Shown in pieces: positions 8,601-16,446 of a stretch of 64,000 nt of DNA (position 1 is its first letter; each line of letters opens with the position of its first letter). The translations under genes were made by a program, and so were the position numbers. A model generated the notes under the pieces. That model was not told the DNA's origin. It searched no databases and saw only the letters and a list, made by a program, of their open reading frames with translations. The stretch is from Poindextera sp036272595 (GTDB lineage Bacteria; Pseudomonadota; Alphaproteobacteria; Caulobacterales; Caulobacteraceae). The stretch covers positions 62,001-126,000 of the forward strand of contig DATAYM010000077.1 in assembly GCA_036272595.1 (NCBI GenBank), in the 5' to 3' direction.

Positions 8601-8778
8601 GGACGTGGAGACCCCCACCGGCGCCAGCCAGACCTACGAGTCCGTCGGCGGCCAGATCGACCTGAACTTCACCGCCGCCCTTCGCCTGCCGATGACCCTG
8701 TCGTTCGGCGCCGCCGAAGGGTTCCAGAACGGCCAGCCGCCGCACAGCGAGCTGATGGTCTCGCTGAAGATCCTATAG
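5677..8778 (+). CDS. secreted HELTH metallopeptidase / beta-propeller / predicted outer-membrane barrel protein
   Basis: The start is the TTG at 5677, with GAGG eight bases before it. This gives 1033 residues beginning with a signal peptide (WFKSGLIGAALALIWCGGALAQ). A Pro-rich linker is followed by a gluzincin-type domain: HELTH at residues 175-179 supplies two zinc His and the catalytic Glu, and WYLEGSAVF with Glu229 is the probable third ligand. Residues about 370-650 contain repeated SPDG-type blades (DISPDGT, FSPDGKYLYGSSYYTG) typical of TolB/DPP-like propellers. The last about 300 residues are rich in alternating aromatic strands (FGFGVPFGWN, LYLSSLRPALFGG) like BamA-type surface-antigen barrels, although the C-terminal residue is Leu rather than Phe. 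I infer a periplasmic or surface protease anchored in the outer membrane. The downstream PrsW gene is 8 bp away. Confidence 0.78.
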   Translation: MWFKSGLIGAALALIWCGGALAQIEVGGSTVPFPVAPPAPTTEGGPVAKPEPSGQSNTAQPTPANSAPKPPSFLDEIDLNSLQTKDLRLLYFDPSETYLTPYVARSFENSMAFQRRTWDWKPWDKTTVLLKDFSDYGNAAARSSPNNAILVDIAPLSQTFETFSAGERFFTLMNHELTHVATMDVWDSRDARWRTFFQGKPMPLQDHPESILYNYLATPRVNVPRWYLEGSAVFMETWMAGGYGRAQGGYDEMVFRSMVRDHARFYTPLGLESAGTAVDFQVGVNDYLYGTRFMSYLALTRSPEKMVQWLRRDEGSAPYYSVQFKKVFGQSLDEVWNQWIAWEHDFQAANLASVSQYPLTPLQRLSPRALGSVSRAFIDPHTGELIGAFRYPGVIGHVGALTLGDGKIRHLVDIKGAMLYQVTSMAYDPDSEKAYYTTDNYAYRDLVQVDVATGKTRMLIRDGRIGDMVVNPRDKSIWGFRHLNGLVTLVRIDPPYTGWSQVHTFPYGRIPFDPDISPDGTLLSFSVGEINGDQAVKVYRIVDLAEDDPQPVAQGTLGTSQPESFVFSPDGKYLYGSSYYTGVSNIWRLDLATQKMDAVSNASSGLFRPIPQADGSVIAFEYTGEGFTPVRFTPKPLDDLGSIKFLGAQVADQHPELKTWAVGSPAKVPLDQMIVSQDKYSPFQSMRLDAEYPVIEGYKQHPAFGWHFIFEDPMQFDALTATFAYSPATDLSAGERWHADIDFHTIAWNFEYWHNDAGFYDLFGPTERARKGDAFIVDYHKPLIYDLPRELDFTFKAAQYIGLDTLPGAQNVSTLGEDANITAFRAALNYTDTSKSLGAVDYERGLLWNLAYDDDVSDGGNYPKARGGFGFGVPFGWNHSSIWFYEAAGIAGGTSSNPLGAFYLGAFGNNYVDDGEVKRYRDWDSFPGFDIDGITARSFSKSLIEWNLPPVRLTEVGRPSLYLSSLRPALFGGVMDVETPTGASQTYESVGGQIDLNFTAALRLPMTLSFGAAEGFQNGQPPHSELMVSLKIL

Positions 8779-8786
8779 GTCTGGCC

Positions 8787-9836
8787 ATGGACCCCATGCT
8801 GCTCAAGGCCGTCCTCGCCCTGGCGCCGGTGCTGGTCTGCCTGGTGGTGTTCGAGCGGGTCGACGCCTTCCGGCTGATCGACCTGCGCGAGATCGCCCTG
8901 CTGCTGCTCGGCGGCGGGCTACTGGCCGCCGCCAGCTACGCCGCCAACGGCGGCGTGCTCGACCAGTTCCCGCTGCGCCAGGACGCCTATTCGCAATGGA
9001 TCGCGCCGGTGGTCGAGGAGAGCCTCAAGGGCCTCCTGCTGATCGGCCTCTTCGCCTACAACCGGGTCGGCTACCTGATCGACGCGGCCATCGCCGGCTT
9101 CACCATCGGCGCAGGGTTCTCGCTGGTCGAGAACCTGTTCTATCTGCACCAGTTCACCCATGCGACCCTGGGGGTCTGGCTGGTGCGCGGCTTCGGCACC
9201 GCCATCATGCACGGCGGCGCGACGGCGATCATGGCGGTGCTATCGCAGGTGCTCTACGCGCCGCGCCTGCGCATCGACGCCGACCGCTTCCACTTCAACC
9301 TCTTGCTGTTCCTGCCGGGCCTGGCGGCGGCCATCGTCCTGCACGCCGGCTTCAACCACTTCACCGGCGCGCCCTTGACCGCCATGGCGGTGGTGCTGCT
9401 GGCGGTGCCGCTCGGCCTCTTCGCCATCTTCGCCCTCGGCGAGACCTACGCCCACCGCTGGCTGGCCGAGAACCGCCAGGCGCACGGCAAGCTGCTCGCC
9501 GATATCGACAGCGGCGCCTTCGCCGAGACCAGCAACGGCCGCGCGCTGCAGGCCCTGGCCGACCGGCTGGGCGAGCCAGGCGGCCGCGACCTGCTCGACT
9601 ATGTGCGCCTGAGCATCGACCTGGTGGTCCGCGCCGAGACCAGCCTCCTGGCCATGGAGGAGCACGAGAAGGTCGCCTTCCGCGACGACCTGCGCGAACG
9701 CTTCCAGCGCCTGCACGCCCTCGAACGCGAACTGGGCATGACCCCGGTCATGGCCGTCCGCCAGCACCTGCACTTCACCCGCAACGACCTGTGGGAAATG
9801 CACGAACTGGAATCCCACGCGCCGAAGCGGGGATGA
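8787..9836 (+). CDS. PrsW-family glutamic intramembrane protease
   Basis: This is a 349-residue multi-pass membrane protein. It carries the PrsW signatures in order: VVEESLK (E77, E78, K81), GAGFSLVENLFY (E115, N116), MHGGAT (H142) and LHAGFNHF (H186, N190). In Bacillus, PrsW cuts an anti-sigma factor within the membrane; related Abi/CPBP-type proteases act on membrane substrates. About eight hydrophobic segments end near residue 220, followed by a roughly 130-residue cytoplasmic helical tail ending in KRG. The ATG lies 8 bp after the metallopeptidase stop, so co-transcription is very likely. No anti-sigma or sigma gene is nearby, so the substrate is open; the membrane-anchored repeat protein is a candidate. 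Confidence 0.83.
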   Translation: MDPMLLKAVLALAPVLVCLVVFERVDAFRLIDLREIALLLLGGGLLAAASYAANGGVLDQFPLRQDAYSQWIAPVVEESLKGLLLIGLFAYNRVGYLIDAAIAGFTIGAGFSLVENLFYLHQFTHATLGVWLVRGFGTAIMHGGATAIMAVLSQVLYAPRLRIDADRFHFNLLLFLPGLAAAIVLHAGFNHFTGAPLTAMAVVLLAVPLGLFAIFALGETYAHRWLAENRQAHGKLLADIDSGAFAETSNGRALQALADRLGEPGGRDLLDYVRLSIDLVVRAETSLLAMEEHEKVAFRDDLRERFQRLHALERELGMTPVMAVRQHLHFTRNDLWEMHELESHAPKRG

Positions 9837-9877
9837 GAAGGCGGGGGCTTCTTAGACCTCTCTCAAAGGGGGCTTGA

Positions 9878-9899
9878 AGGGACGGCCTTGCGCGTCCCT
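9878..9899. terminator. hairpin between convergent genes
   Basis: AGGGACG and CGTCCCT form a perfect 7-bp stem with an 8-base loop between the PrsW gene and the convergent nitronate monooxygenase gene, overlapping the latter's stop codon. There is no T-run on either side, so it is only a weak terminator candidate. Confidence 0.3.
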
Positions 9900-10899
9900 A
9901 GGCCGGTTCGAACACCCTGCCGGCGGTGAACGCCGTCTTGGCGGCCAGGTCGGCCTTGGCCGCCTCGTACTCGGCCGACAGCCGCGCCACCAGCTCGGCG
10001 GCGGTCGGCACGTGCTTGACCGCGCCGATGCCCTGGCCGCAGCCCCAGATGTCGCGCCAGGCCTTGGCCTCCTGGTTGCCGCCGGAGCCGAAGTCCATCT
10101 TCGAGGGATCGGCGGTCGGCAGGTTTTCCGGATCCAGTCCGGCCCGCTCGATCGACGGGCGCAGATAGTTGCCGTGAACCCCGGTGAACAGGTTGGTGTA
10201 GACGATGTCCTCGCCGCCGCTCTCGACGATCATCGCCTTGTAGCCCTCGGCCGCGCGCGCCTCCTCGGTGGCGATGAAGGCCGAGCCGATATAGGCGAGG
10301 TCCGCGCCCATGGCCTGGGCGGCCAGGATCGCGGCGCCGTTGGCGATGGCGCCGGAAAGGGCGATCGGCCCGTCGAACCAAGCGCGCAGTTCCTGCACGA
10401 AGGCGAAGGGCGAGAGCCCGCCGGCATGGCCGCCGGCGCCGGCCGCCACCGGGATCAGGCCGTCGGCGCCCTTCTCGATCGCCTTGTGGGCGAAGGTCTG
10501 GTTGATCACGTCGTGCAGCACCACCCCGCCCCAGCCGTGCACGGCGTCGTTGACGTCCTGGCGCGCGCCCAGCGAGGTGATCACCAGCGGCACGCGATAC
10601 TTGGCGCAGAGGGCGACGTCCTCCTCCAGGCGGTTGTTGGTCTTGTGAACGATCTGGTTCACCGCGAACGGCGCCGACGGCGCCTCCGGATGGGCGCGGT
10701 CGTAAGCCGCCAGCTCCTCGGTGATCTGCGCCAGCCATTCGTCCAGCTGCGAGATCGGCCGCGCGTTCAGCGCCGGGAAGGAGCCGACCACCCCGGCCTT
10801 GCACTGGGCGATGACGAGGTCGGGTCCGGAGACGATGAACAGCGGCGAACCGATCACCGGCAGACGAAGGCGATCGCGAAGCACAGACGGCAGGGCCAT
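9898..10899 (-). CDS. nitronate monooxygenase-like FMN oxidoreductase
   Basis: This is a TIM-barrel flavoenzyme of 333 residues. It starts at the ATG at 10899 (MALPSVL); upstream in-frame starts translate to non-conserved sequence. It shows the 2-nitropropane dioxygenase/NMO pattern: LRLPVIGSPLF at the N-terminus, AGVVGSFPALN, a GAGGHAGG loop that contacts FMN phosphate and holds the His proposed as catalytic base, and GAIANGAAILAAQAMGADLAYIGSAFIAT near the second phosphate site. Family members oxidise nitronates or act as NAD(P)H:quinone reductases, and the sequence alone does not say which. It is a single-gene unit convergent with the PrsW operon. A 13-bp palindrome lies 59 bp upstream of the start. 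Confidence 0.82.
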   Translation of the reverse strand: MALPSVLRDRLRLPVIGSPLFIVSGPDLVIAQCKAGVVGSFPALNARPISQLDEWLAQITEELAAYDRAHPEAPSAPFAVNQIVHKTNNRLEEDVALCAKYRVPLVITSLGARQDVNDAVHGWGGVVLHDVINQTFAHKAIEKGADGLIPVAAGAGGHAGGLSPFAFVQELRAWFDGPIALSGAIANGAAILAAQAMGADLAYIGSAFIATEEARAAEGYKAMIVESGGEDIVYTNLFTGVHGNYLRPSIERAGLDPENLPTADPSKMDFGSGGNQEAKAWRDIWGCGQGIGAVKHVPTAAELVARLSAEYEAAKADLAAKTAFTAGRVFEPA

Positions 10900-10957
10900 G
10901 AAAAATCTCTCTCGAAAAGCGGCAGGACTAAACGGCCGCCCCGCATAGCGCGACAGA

Positions 10958-10970
10958 TTTACGCCGTAAA
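10958..10970 (-). promoter_or_regulatory. 13-bp palindrome upstream of the NMO-like gene
   Basis: TTTACG and CGTAAA flank a single C, giving a perfect inverted repeat 59-71 bp upstream of the ATG at 10899. The size and symmetry suit a TetR- or MarR-type operator. No regulator gene is adjacent, so the binding protein is unknown. Confidence 0.42.
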
Positions 10971-10990
10971 GAATAATTGAGCGAAAAGCC

Positions 10991-11710
10991 TCAGCCGGCC
11001 GCGAAGAGGGCCTCGCCGAGCCTCGGCCAGGTCTCATGCGGCCGCATCGGCGCGCGCAGGGTCTGGTAGTGGCGCTCGCAGAAGCTGGTGAAGACGGCGC
11101 GGACCTGGTCCTCGTCGAGGTCGATGCTGGCGATCAGGTGGATGCACCGCGCCAGCACCGACGGGGCCAGGAAGGCCTGCTCGAGCGCGAAGCCGGTCAC
11201 CATCCCCGTGACGCGGGCGGCCGCGCCGTCGAGCCCCGCGGCCGGGGGATTGCGCGCGCCGTTCAGGTCGAGGAAGCAGACGCCCAGATAGCCCGCCAGG
11301 GCCTCGGCCTCGCGGCCCTGCTGATCCAGCAGCGAGGCCTTGGCCAGCTGGAAGTCGCGGTAGCCGCCCAGCTCCAGCCGCCGCATATGGTCGAAGGCGC
11401 GGTGCGAGATCAGCGAGGCGGCGACGTCGTCCTGGGCCGGCTCGCGGCCGAAACGGATGCGTAGCGAGGCCCGTTCGGCCTCCAGCTCCTGCTCGTCGAG
11501 CAGCGGCCGCAGCGGCGAGGCGCCGCCGCGCTCGCGGGTCAGCTCCCACTGCATCTCCAGCGCCTCGGCCTCCGCCTCGGTGACCAGCACCCGCTCGTGG
11601 TCCAGCGGCCGGGTACGGACCAGGATCTCGTTGGCGCAATAGGGGCAGGGGCCTGACCTCGTCGGCCATTCCGGCAGGTCGCGCTGACAATAGGGGCAGG
11701 CGCCGTCCAT
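10991..11710 (-). CDS. zinc-ribbon protein of unknown function
   Basis: I do not recognise the family. From the ATG at 11710 the protein is 239 residues and opens with two CPYC knuckles, CPYCQRDLP and GPCPYCANEI, a four-cysteine zinc ribbon in the first 30 residues. The rest is helical and acidic, with no membrane segment. Alternative starts exist at 11752 (ATG) and 11791 (GTG), but the extra residues look non-coding (Gly/Arg-rich). It is transcribed divergently from the RND efflux genes, with 361 bp between. Function cannot be assigned; single-copy zinc ribbons of this kind often sit in nucleic-acid- or protein-binding adaptors. Confidence 0.62.
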   Translation of the reverse strand: MDGACPYCQRDLPEWPTRSGPCPYCANEILVRTRPLDHERVLVTEAEAEALEMQWELTRERGGASPLRPLLDEQELEAERASLRIRFGREPAQDDVAASLISHRAFDHMRRLELGGYRDFQLAKASLLDQQGREAEALAGYLGVCFLDLNGARNPPAAGLDGAAARVTGMVTGFALEQAFLAPSVLARCIHLIASIDLDEDQVRAVFTSFCERHYQTLRAPMRPHETWPRLGEALFAAG

Positions 11711-12071
11711 GCGCCCGGAGGCTGTATAAGCCTGAATACGCCGACCACCCATCCCCCACCCCTCGGGAAGCGGCCTTCCGCGAATCTCCACCGCGCCCCA
11801 TCCCGAGGCTGGTCAGCGCTTGTGGCGGAACCAAGGCAGGCCCGCAGCGGCGCTCGGTCGCAGCTTTCCGGGCATGCGCGGTCGCGGTCCGAACGCCGCG
11901 GAACCCTAGAGCGTGGCGTTTCCAGACCGACATATGGTTGGGGTATTGATCTCCTATAAGCCCCGGCTAGTGTCGATCCGCGGCCCGGAGCCGCAGCGAC
12001 CTTTTTCCGTCGGCCTTTTTTGAGCCCTTTCCCGGTCGCCCCCGAGCGCGCAACGACGAGGCAAAGAATTA
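11711..12071. other. divergent intergenic region, no gene seen
   Basis: These are the 361 bp between the zinc-ribbon gene and the RND adaptor gene. I find no convincing ORF beyond possible N-terminal extensions of the zinc-ribbon gene. A weak promoter-like pair reading right (TTGATC near 11946 and TAGTGT about 16 bases later) may serve the efflux operon. No clear operator palindrome or regulator gene is present. Confidence 0.4.
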
Positions 12072-13247
12072 ATGGTGGCGCAGCATCGGCGGTTTCGCTG
12101 GGGTTTCGCGGTCGTGGGCGCTGTGATCATCGCCTTGCTGGCCTGGGTGGTCTTTCACCCGAAGCCCCCGCCGCCCCACAAGCCGCCGCCCGTGGCCGTG
12201 ACGGCCGCCAAGGTCGTGGTCCAGGACATCCCGGTCTCGATCAGCGGCCTCGGCGCCGCCCAGGCCTGGAAGAGCGTGCTGATCAACACCCAGGTCAACG
12301 GCATGCTGACCTATGTCGCGCCGGAAGGGACCGACGTGGCGGCGGGCGCGCTGCTGGCGCAGATCCAGGTCGCGCCGTTCCAGGCGGCGCTGACCCAGGC
12401 GCAGGGGCAGCTGAAGCGCGACCAGGCGCTGCTGGCCGGCGCCCGCGTCGACCTGGCGCGCTTCCAGCAACTGGCCGCCCAGGACTCCATCGCCAAGCAG
12501 CAGGTCGACGACCAGGTCGCCCTGGTGAAACAGGACGAGGGCGTGGTGCTGGCCGACCAGGGCGCGGTGGCGGCGGCCCAGTTCAATGTGAACAACTGCC
12601 GGATCGTCGCGCCGGTGTCCGGCCGGGTCGGCGTGCGGCTGATCGATCCCGGCAACATCGTCACCACCTCGACCACCACCGGCATCGTCAGCGTCAACCA
12701 GATCACCCCGATCGCGGTGACCTTCTCGGTGCCGCAGGGCGACTTCCAGCGCCTGTCGCAGGCCTCCAACGCCTTCGCCCGGCCCATGCCGGCCGAGGCG
12801 ATCAGCCAGGAGACCGGCGCCTCCCTGGGCATGGGCGAACTCAGCATCGCCGACAACCACGTCGACGCGTCGACGGCCACGGTGGAGCTGAAGGCCAGGT
12901 TCCCCAACGCCGCCAAGACCCTGTGGCCGGGCCAGTTCATCACCGTGCGCCTGACCCTTGAGACCTTGCCGAACGCCGTCACCATTCCGGCCGCCGCGGT
13001 CAACCAGGGGCCGAAGGGGCCGTACGTCTATGTGATCGGCGCCGGCGGCAAGGTGAGCCTGCAGCCGGTCGTGGTGGCGACCACCCAGGATACCACCGAC
13101 GTGATCCAGAGCGGCCTGAAGGGCGGCGAGACGGTGGTCACCGACGGCCAGATGTCGCTGAAACCCGGCATGACCGTGGCCATTCAGCAGACGGCGGCGG
13201 CGGCGCCCACCGGGCCGGCGGCCTCGGCGGGAAAGCCCGGCGCGTGA
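12072..13247 (+). CDS. RND efflux periplasmic adaptor (MdtA/AcrA-like membrane fusion protein)
   Basis: This is a 391-residue protein. One membrane helix at residues 10-28 with basic residues before it anchors it, followed by a Pro-rich stretch. The lipoyl/hairpin core follows: VLINTQVNGMLTYVAPEGTDVAAGALLAQI, then a coiled-coil hairpin rich in Gln/Ala (about residues 100-165), then the returning lipoyl half IVAPVSGRVGVRLIDPGNIV. The C-terminal beta-barrel and membrane-proximal domains end in a Gly/Ala/Pro tail. Such adaptors bridge an inner-membrane RND pump and an outer-membrane channel; no TolC-like gene is in the window. Its stop overlaps the GTG of the pump gene (GTGA), so the two are translationally coupled. 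Confidence 0.9.
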   Translation: MVAQHRRFRWGFAVVGAVIIALLAWVVFHPKPPPPHKPPPVAVTAAKVVVQDIPVSISGLGAAQAWKSVLINTQVNGMLTYVAPEGTDVAAGALLAQIQVAPFQAALTQAQGQLKRDQALLAGARVDLARFQQLAAQDSIAKQQVDDQVALVKQDEGVVLADQGAVAAAQFNVNNCRIVAPVSGRVGVRLIDPGNIVTTSTTTGIVSVNQITPIAVTFSVPQGDFQRLSQASNAFARPMPAEAISQETGASLGMGELSIADNHVDASTATVELKARFPNAAKTLWPGQFITVRLTLETLPNAVTIPAAAVNQGPKGPYVYVIGAGGKVSLQPVVVATTQDTTDVIQSGLKGGETVVTDGQMSLKPGMTVAIQQTAAAAPTGPAASAGKPGA

Positions 13248-16200
13248 ACCTCTCCAGCATCTTCATCCTCAGGCCGGTCGCGACCTCGCTGATCGCCGCG
13301 GCGATCCTGGTCTTCGGCATCGTCGCCTTCTTCAGCCTGCCGGTGGCCGCCCTGCCGCAGGTCGACTTTCCGACCATCCAGGTCAACGCTTCGCTGCCCG
13401 GCGCCAGCCCGGAGACGGTGGCCTCGAACATCGCCACCCCGCTCGAGCGCCAGCTGTCGCTGATCCCCGGCGTCACCCAGATGACCTCGGTGAGCGGCAA
13501 CGGCTCGACCTCCATCACCATCCAGTTCGAGCTGTCGCGCAACATCGACGCCGCCGCCCAGGACGTGCAGTCGGCGATCAACGCCGCCGGCGGCCAGCTA
13601 CCGAGCAACCTGCCCAGCCCGCCGACCATCCGCAAGGTCAACCCGGCCGACTCGCCGATCATGATCCTGGCGCTGACCTCGGACAGCCTGCCGATCCAGA
13701 CGGTCGACGACTATGCCGACAACATCCTGTCGCAGCAGATCTCCCGCATCGACGGGGTCGGGCTGGTCAATATCGGCGGCCAGCAGAAGCCGGCCGTGCG
13801 CATCCGGCTGGACCCGAACAAGGCCGCGGCGCTCGGCCTGCAGATCGACAACATCCGCGCCACCATCGCCAGCGAGACGGTCAATGCGCCCAAGGGCCTG
13901 ATCAACGGGACCCAGAAGGCCTCCACCGTCTACGCCAACGACCAGATCATGGACGTGTCGGTCTGGAACAACCTGGTGGTCGGCTATCACAATGGCGCCG
14001 CGGTCCGGGTCAGGGACATCGGCAGCGCGGTGCAGAGCGTCGAGAACGACGAGCTCGGCGCCTGGGTCGAACCGGGCAAGGCCAATACCGACAAGACCCT
14101 GGCCGGCGGCCGCGGCATCCTCCTGATCGTCTACAAGGAGCCGGGCGCCAACGTCATCCAGACCGTGGACCGGATCAACGCCGCCCTGCCCGGCCTGCAG
14201 GCGAACATCCCCCCGGCGATCAGCGTCCACGTGATCGCCGACCGCACCCAGACCATCCGCGCCTCGGTCCGGGACGTCGAGATCACCTTGCTGATCACCA
14301 TCTTCCTGGTGGTCGGGGTCATCTTCCTGTTCCTGCGCGATGTCCGCGCCACCCTGATCCCCAGCGTGGTGATCCCGCTGTCCCTGCTCGGCACCGCGGC
14401 GGTGATGCTGGTGGCCGGCTTCAGCATCGACAACCTCTCGCTGATGGCCATGTCGATCGCCGTCGGCTTCGTGGTCGACGACGCCATCGTCATGGAAGAG
14501 GTGATCTGGCGGCGCATCGAGGCGGGCGAGGCGCCGCTGCAGGCGGCGCTGGCTGGATCGAGGGAGATCGCCTTCACCATCCTGTCGATCTCGCTGTCGC
14601 TGATCACCGTGTTCACGCCGCTGATGTTCATGGGCGGCGTGGTCGGGCGGCTGATGCGCGAGTTCGCCCTGACCCTCAGCGCCGCGGTGGTGGTCTCCAT
14701 CGTGCTGTCGCTCAGCCTGACCCCCATGCTGGCCGGCCGGTTCCTGCGCGAACCCGAGCCGCCGAAGAACCGGTTCATGAAGGCGCTGGAGACCGGCTTC
14801 CACCACATCGAGACCGGCTATGCCCGGGCGCTGGACGTGGTGCTGCGGCACATGCGCGTGACCCTGGCCGTCTTCATCATCACCGCGCTGGCGGCGGTGG
14901 CGCTCTACGCCACCGTGCCGACCGGCTTCTTCCCGCAGCAGGACACCGGCTTCCTCAGCGGGGTGTTCGTCACCTCCCAGGACGCCTCGTTCGAAAAGGC
15001 GGGCCAGAAGGCCGAGGCCGTCGCCAGCGTGCTGCGGCAGGATCCCGGCGTCTCCGGCTTCGGCATGTTCGTCGGCGGTCAGAGCACCAACCAGGGCAAC
15101 CTGTTCATCAGCCTCAAGCCCAAGGACGAGGGCCGCAAGGCCACCGCCGACCAGATCATCACGCGGTTGCGGCCGCAGCTGGCCAAGCTGGTGGGGGTGC
15201 AGACCTTCCTGCAGGCCTCCCAGGACATCAATGTCGGCGGCCGCGCCGGCCGGGCCCAGTACCAGTACACCCTGGCCGATTCCGACCTAGATGAGCTGAA
15301 CACCTGGGCGCCCCGGCTGCTGACCGCGCTCTCGGCGCTGCCGCAGCTCAGGGACGTCAGCTCCGACCAGCAATCCGACGCCTCGGCGGTCATGCTCACC
15401 ATCGACCGCTCGGCGGCGGCGCGCTTCGGCATTTCACCGGCGGCCATCGATTCGGCGCTCTATGACCTGATCGGCCAGAACGAGGTGGCGCAGTACTTCA
15501 CCCAGCTGAACGCCTACCACGTGGTGGTCGAGGCGCCGCCCAACATGCAGACCACCCCGGCGCTGTTCGACCGGGTCTATCTGCTGTCGCCGATCACCGG
15601 CAAGACCGTGCCGCTGTCCTACTTCGTCAAGGTGAACCCGAACGCGACCTCCAGCCTGACCATCAGCCACCAGGGCCAGTTCCCCGCCGCCACCCTGTCC
15701 TTCAACCTGGCGCCCGGCGTCGCCCTCGGCCAGGCCACCGACGCGGTGGAGGCCGCCCGCGCCAAGCTCGGCGCGCCGGCCACCCTGACCGGCTCCTTCC
15801 AGGGCACCGCCCAGGCCTTCCAGCAGTCGCTGTCCAGCGAGCCGATCCTGATCGTCGCCGCGCTGATGGCCGTCTACATCATCCTGGGCATCCTCTACGA
15901 AAGCTACATCCACCCCCTGACCATCCTGTCGACCCTGCCGTCGGCCGGCCTGGGGGCGCTGCTGATGCTGCTGGCGGTGGGCCAGAACCTCAACGTCATC
16001 GGCATCATCGCCATCATCCTGCTGATCGGCATCGTGAAGAAGAACGGCATCATGATCGTCGACGTGGCGCTCAGGCTGGAGCGCGAGCATGGCCTGCCGC
16101 CGGAGGAGGCCGTCGCCCAGGCCTCGCACCAGCGGTTGCGGCCGATCCTGATGACCACCGCCTGCGCCCTGCTCGGCGGCCTGCCCATGGTCTTCGCCCT

Positions 16201-16405
16201 CGGCACCGGCTCGGAGTTCCGCCAGCCGCTGGGCTTCGCCATCGTCGGCGGCCTCCTGGTCTCCCAGGTGCTGACCCTGTTCACCACCCCGGTGATCTAC
16301 ATCTATCTCGACCGCATCCGCCGCTGGCGCCAGAAGCCCGAGGCCGAAGACCCCAGCGCCAGCCCCTACGAACCGCACCTGCCGGCCGATCCGGCTGCGA
16401 CGTAA
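13244..16405 (+). CDS. RND multidrug efflux permease (MdtB/MdtC-like)
   Basis: This is a 1053-residue inner-membrane proton/drug antiporter. It has twelve-helix RND architecture: TM1 starts at FILRPVATSLIAAAIL, two large periplasmic loops follow TM1 and TM7, and TM4 holds the proton-relay Asp pair D412/D413 in VGFVVDDAIVMEE. A GTG start overlaps the adaptor's stop. The adaptor's relatedness to MdtA and the single pump gene suggest a homomeric MdtB/C-type pump for hydrophobic drugs, bile-like compounds or novobiocin, but substrates cannot be read from sequence. A clear terminator follows immediately, closing a two-gene operon. Confidence 0.93.
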   Translation: MNLSSIFILRPVATSLIAAAILVFGIVAFFSLPVAALPQVDFPTIQVNASLPGASPETVASNIATPLERQLSLIPGVTQMTSVSGNGSTSITIQFELSRNIDAAAQDVQSAINAAGGQLPSNLPSPPTIRKVNPADSPIMILALTSDSLPIQTVDDYADNILSQQISRIDGVGLVNIGGQQKPAVRIRLDPNKAAALGLQIDNIRATIASETVNAPKGLINGTQKASTVYANDQIMDVSVWNNLVVGYHNGAAVRVRDIGSAVQSVENDELGAWVEPGKANTDKTLAGGRGILLIVYKEPGANVIQTVDRINAALPGLQANIPPAISVHVIADRTQTIRASVRDVEITLLITIFLVVGVIFLFLRDVRATLIPSVVIPLSLLGTAAVMLVAGFSIDNLSLMAMSIAVGFVVDDAIVMEEVIWRRIEAGEAPLQAALAGSREIAFTILSISLSLITVFTPLMFMGGVVGRLMREFALTLSAAVVVSIVLSLSLTPMLAGRFLREPEPPKNRFMKALETGFHHIETGYARALDVVLRHMRVTLAVFIITALAAVALYATVPTGFFPQQDTGFLSGVFVTSQDASFEKAGQKAEAVASVLRQDPGVSGFGMFVGGQSTNQGNLFISLKPKDEGRKATADQIITRLRPQLAKLVGVQTFLQASQDINVGGRAGRAQYQYTLADSDLDELNTWAPRLLTALSALPQLRDVSSDQQSDASAVMLTIDRSAAARFGISPAAIDSALYDLIGQNEVAQYFTQLNAYHVVVEAPPNMQTTPALFDRVYLLSPITGKTVPLSYFVKVNPNATSSLTISHQGQFPAATLSFNLAPGVALGQATDAVEAARAKLGAPATLTGSFQGTAQAFQQSLSSEPILIVAALMAVYIILGILYESYIHPLTILSTLPSAGLGALLMLLAVGQNLNVIGIIAIILLIGIVKKNGIMIVDVALRLEREHGLPPEEAVAQASHQRLRPILMTTACALLGGLPMVFALGTGSEFRQPLGFAIVGGLLVSQVLTLFTTPVIYIYLDRIRRWRQKPEAEDPSASPYEPHLPADPAAT

Positions 16406-16407
16406 AT

Positions 16408-16434
16408 GACCTCTCCCAGAGGAAGAGGTCTTTT
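16408..16434 (+). terminator. intrinsic terminator of the RND operon
   Basis: GACCTCT (16408-16414) and AGAGGTC (16424-16430) form a perfect 7-bp stem with a 9-base loop, followed directly by TTTT. It sits two bases after the pump stop codon and before the glycerol kinase gene. Confidence 0.7.
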
Positions 16435-16446
16435 GAGAGCCGCTCC

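Noticed and set aside
9900..9920. GGTTCGAA resembling a tRNA T-loop
   Set aside because: It is inside the C-terminal codons of the NMO-like gene (FEPA) and no tRNA cloverleaf can be formed around it.
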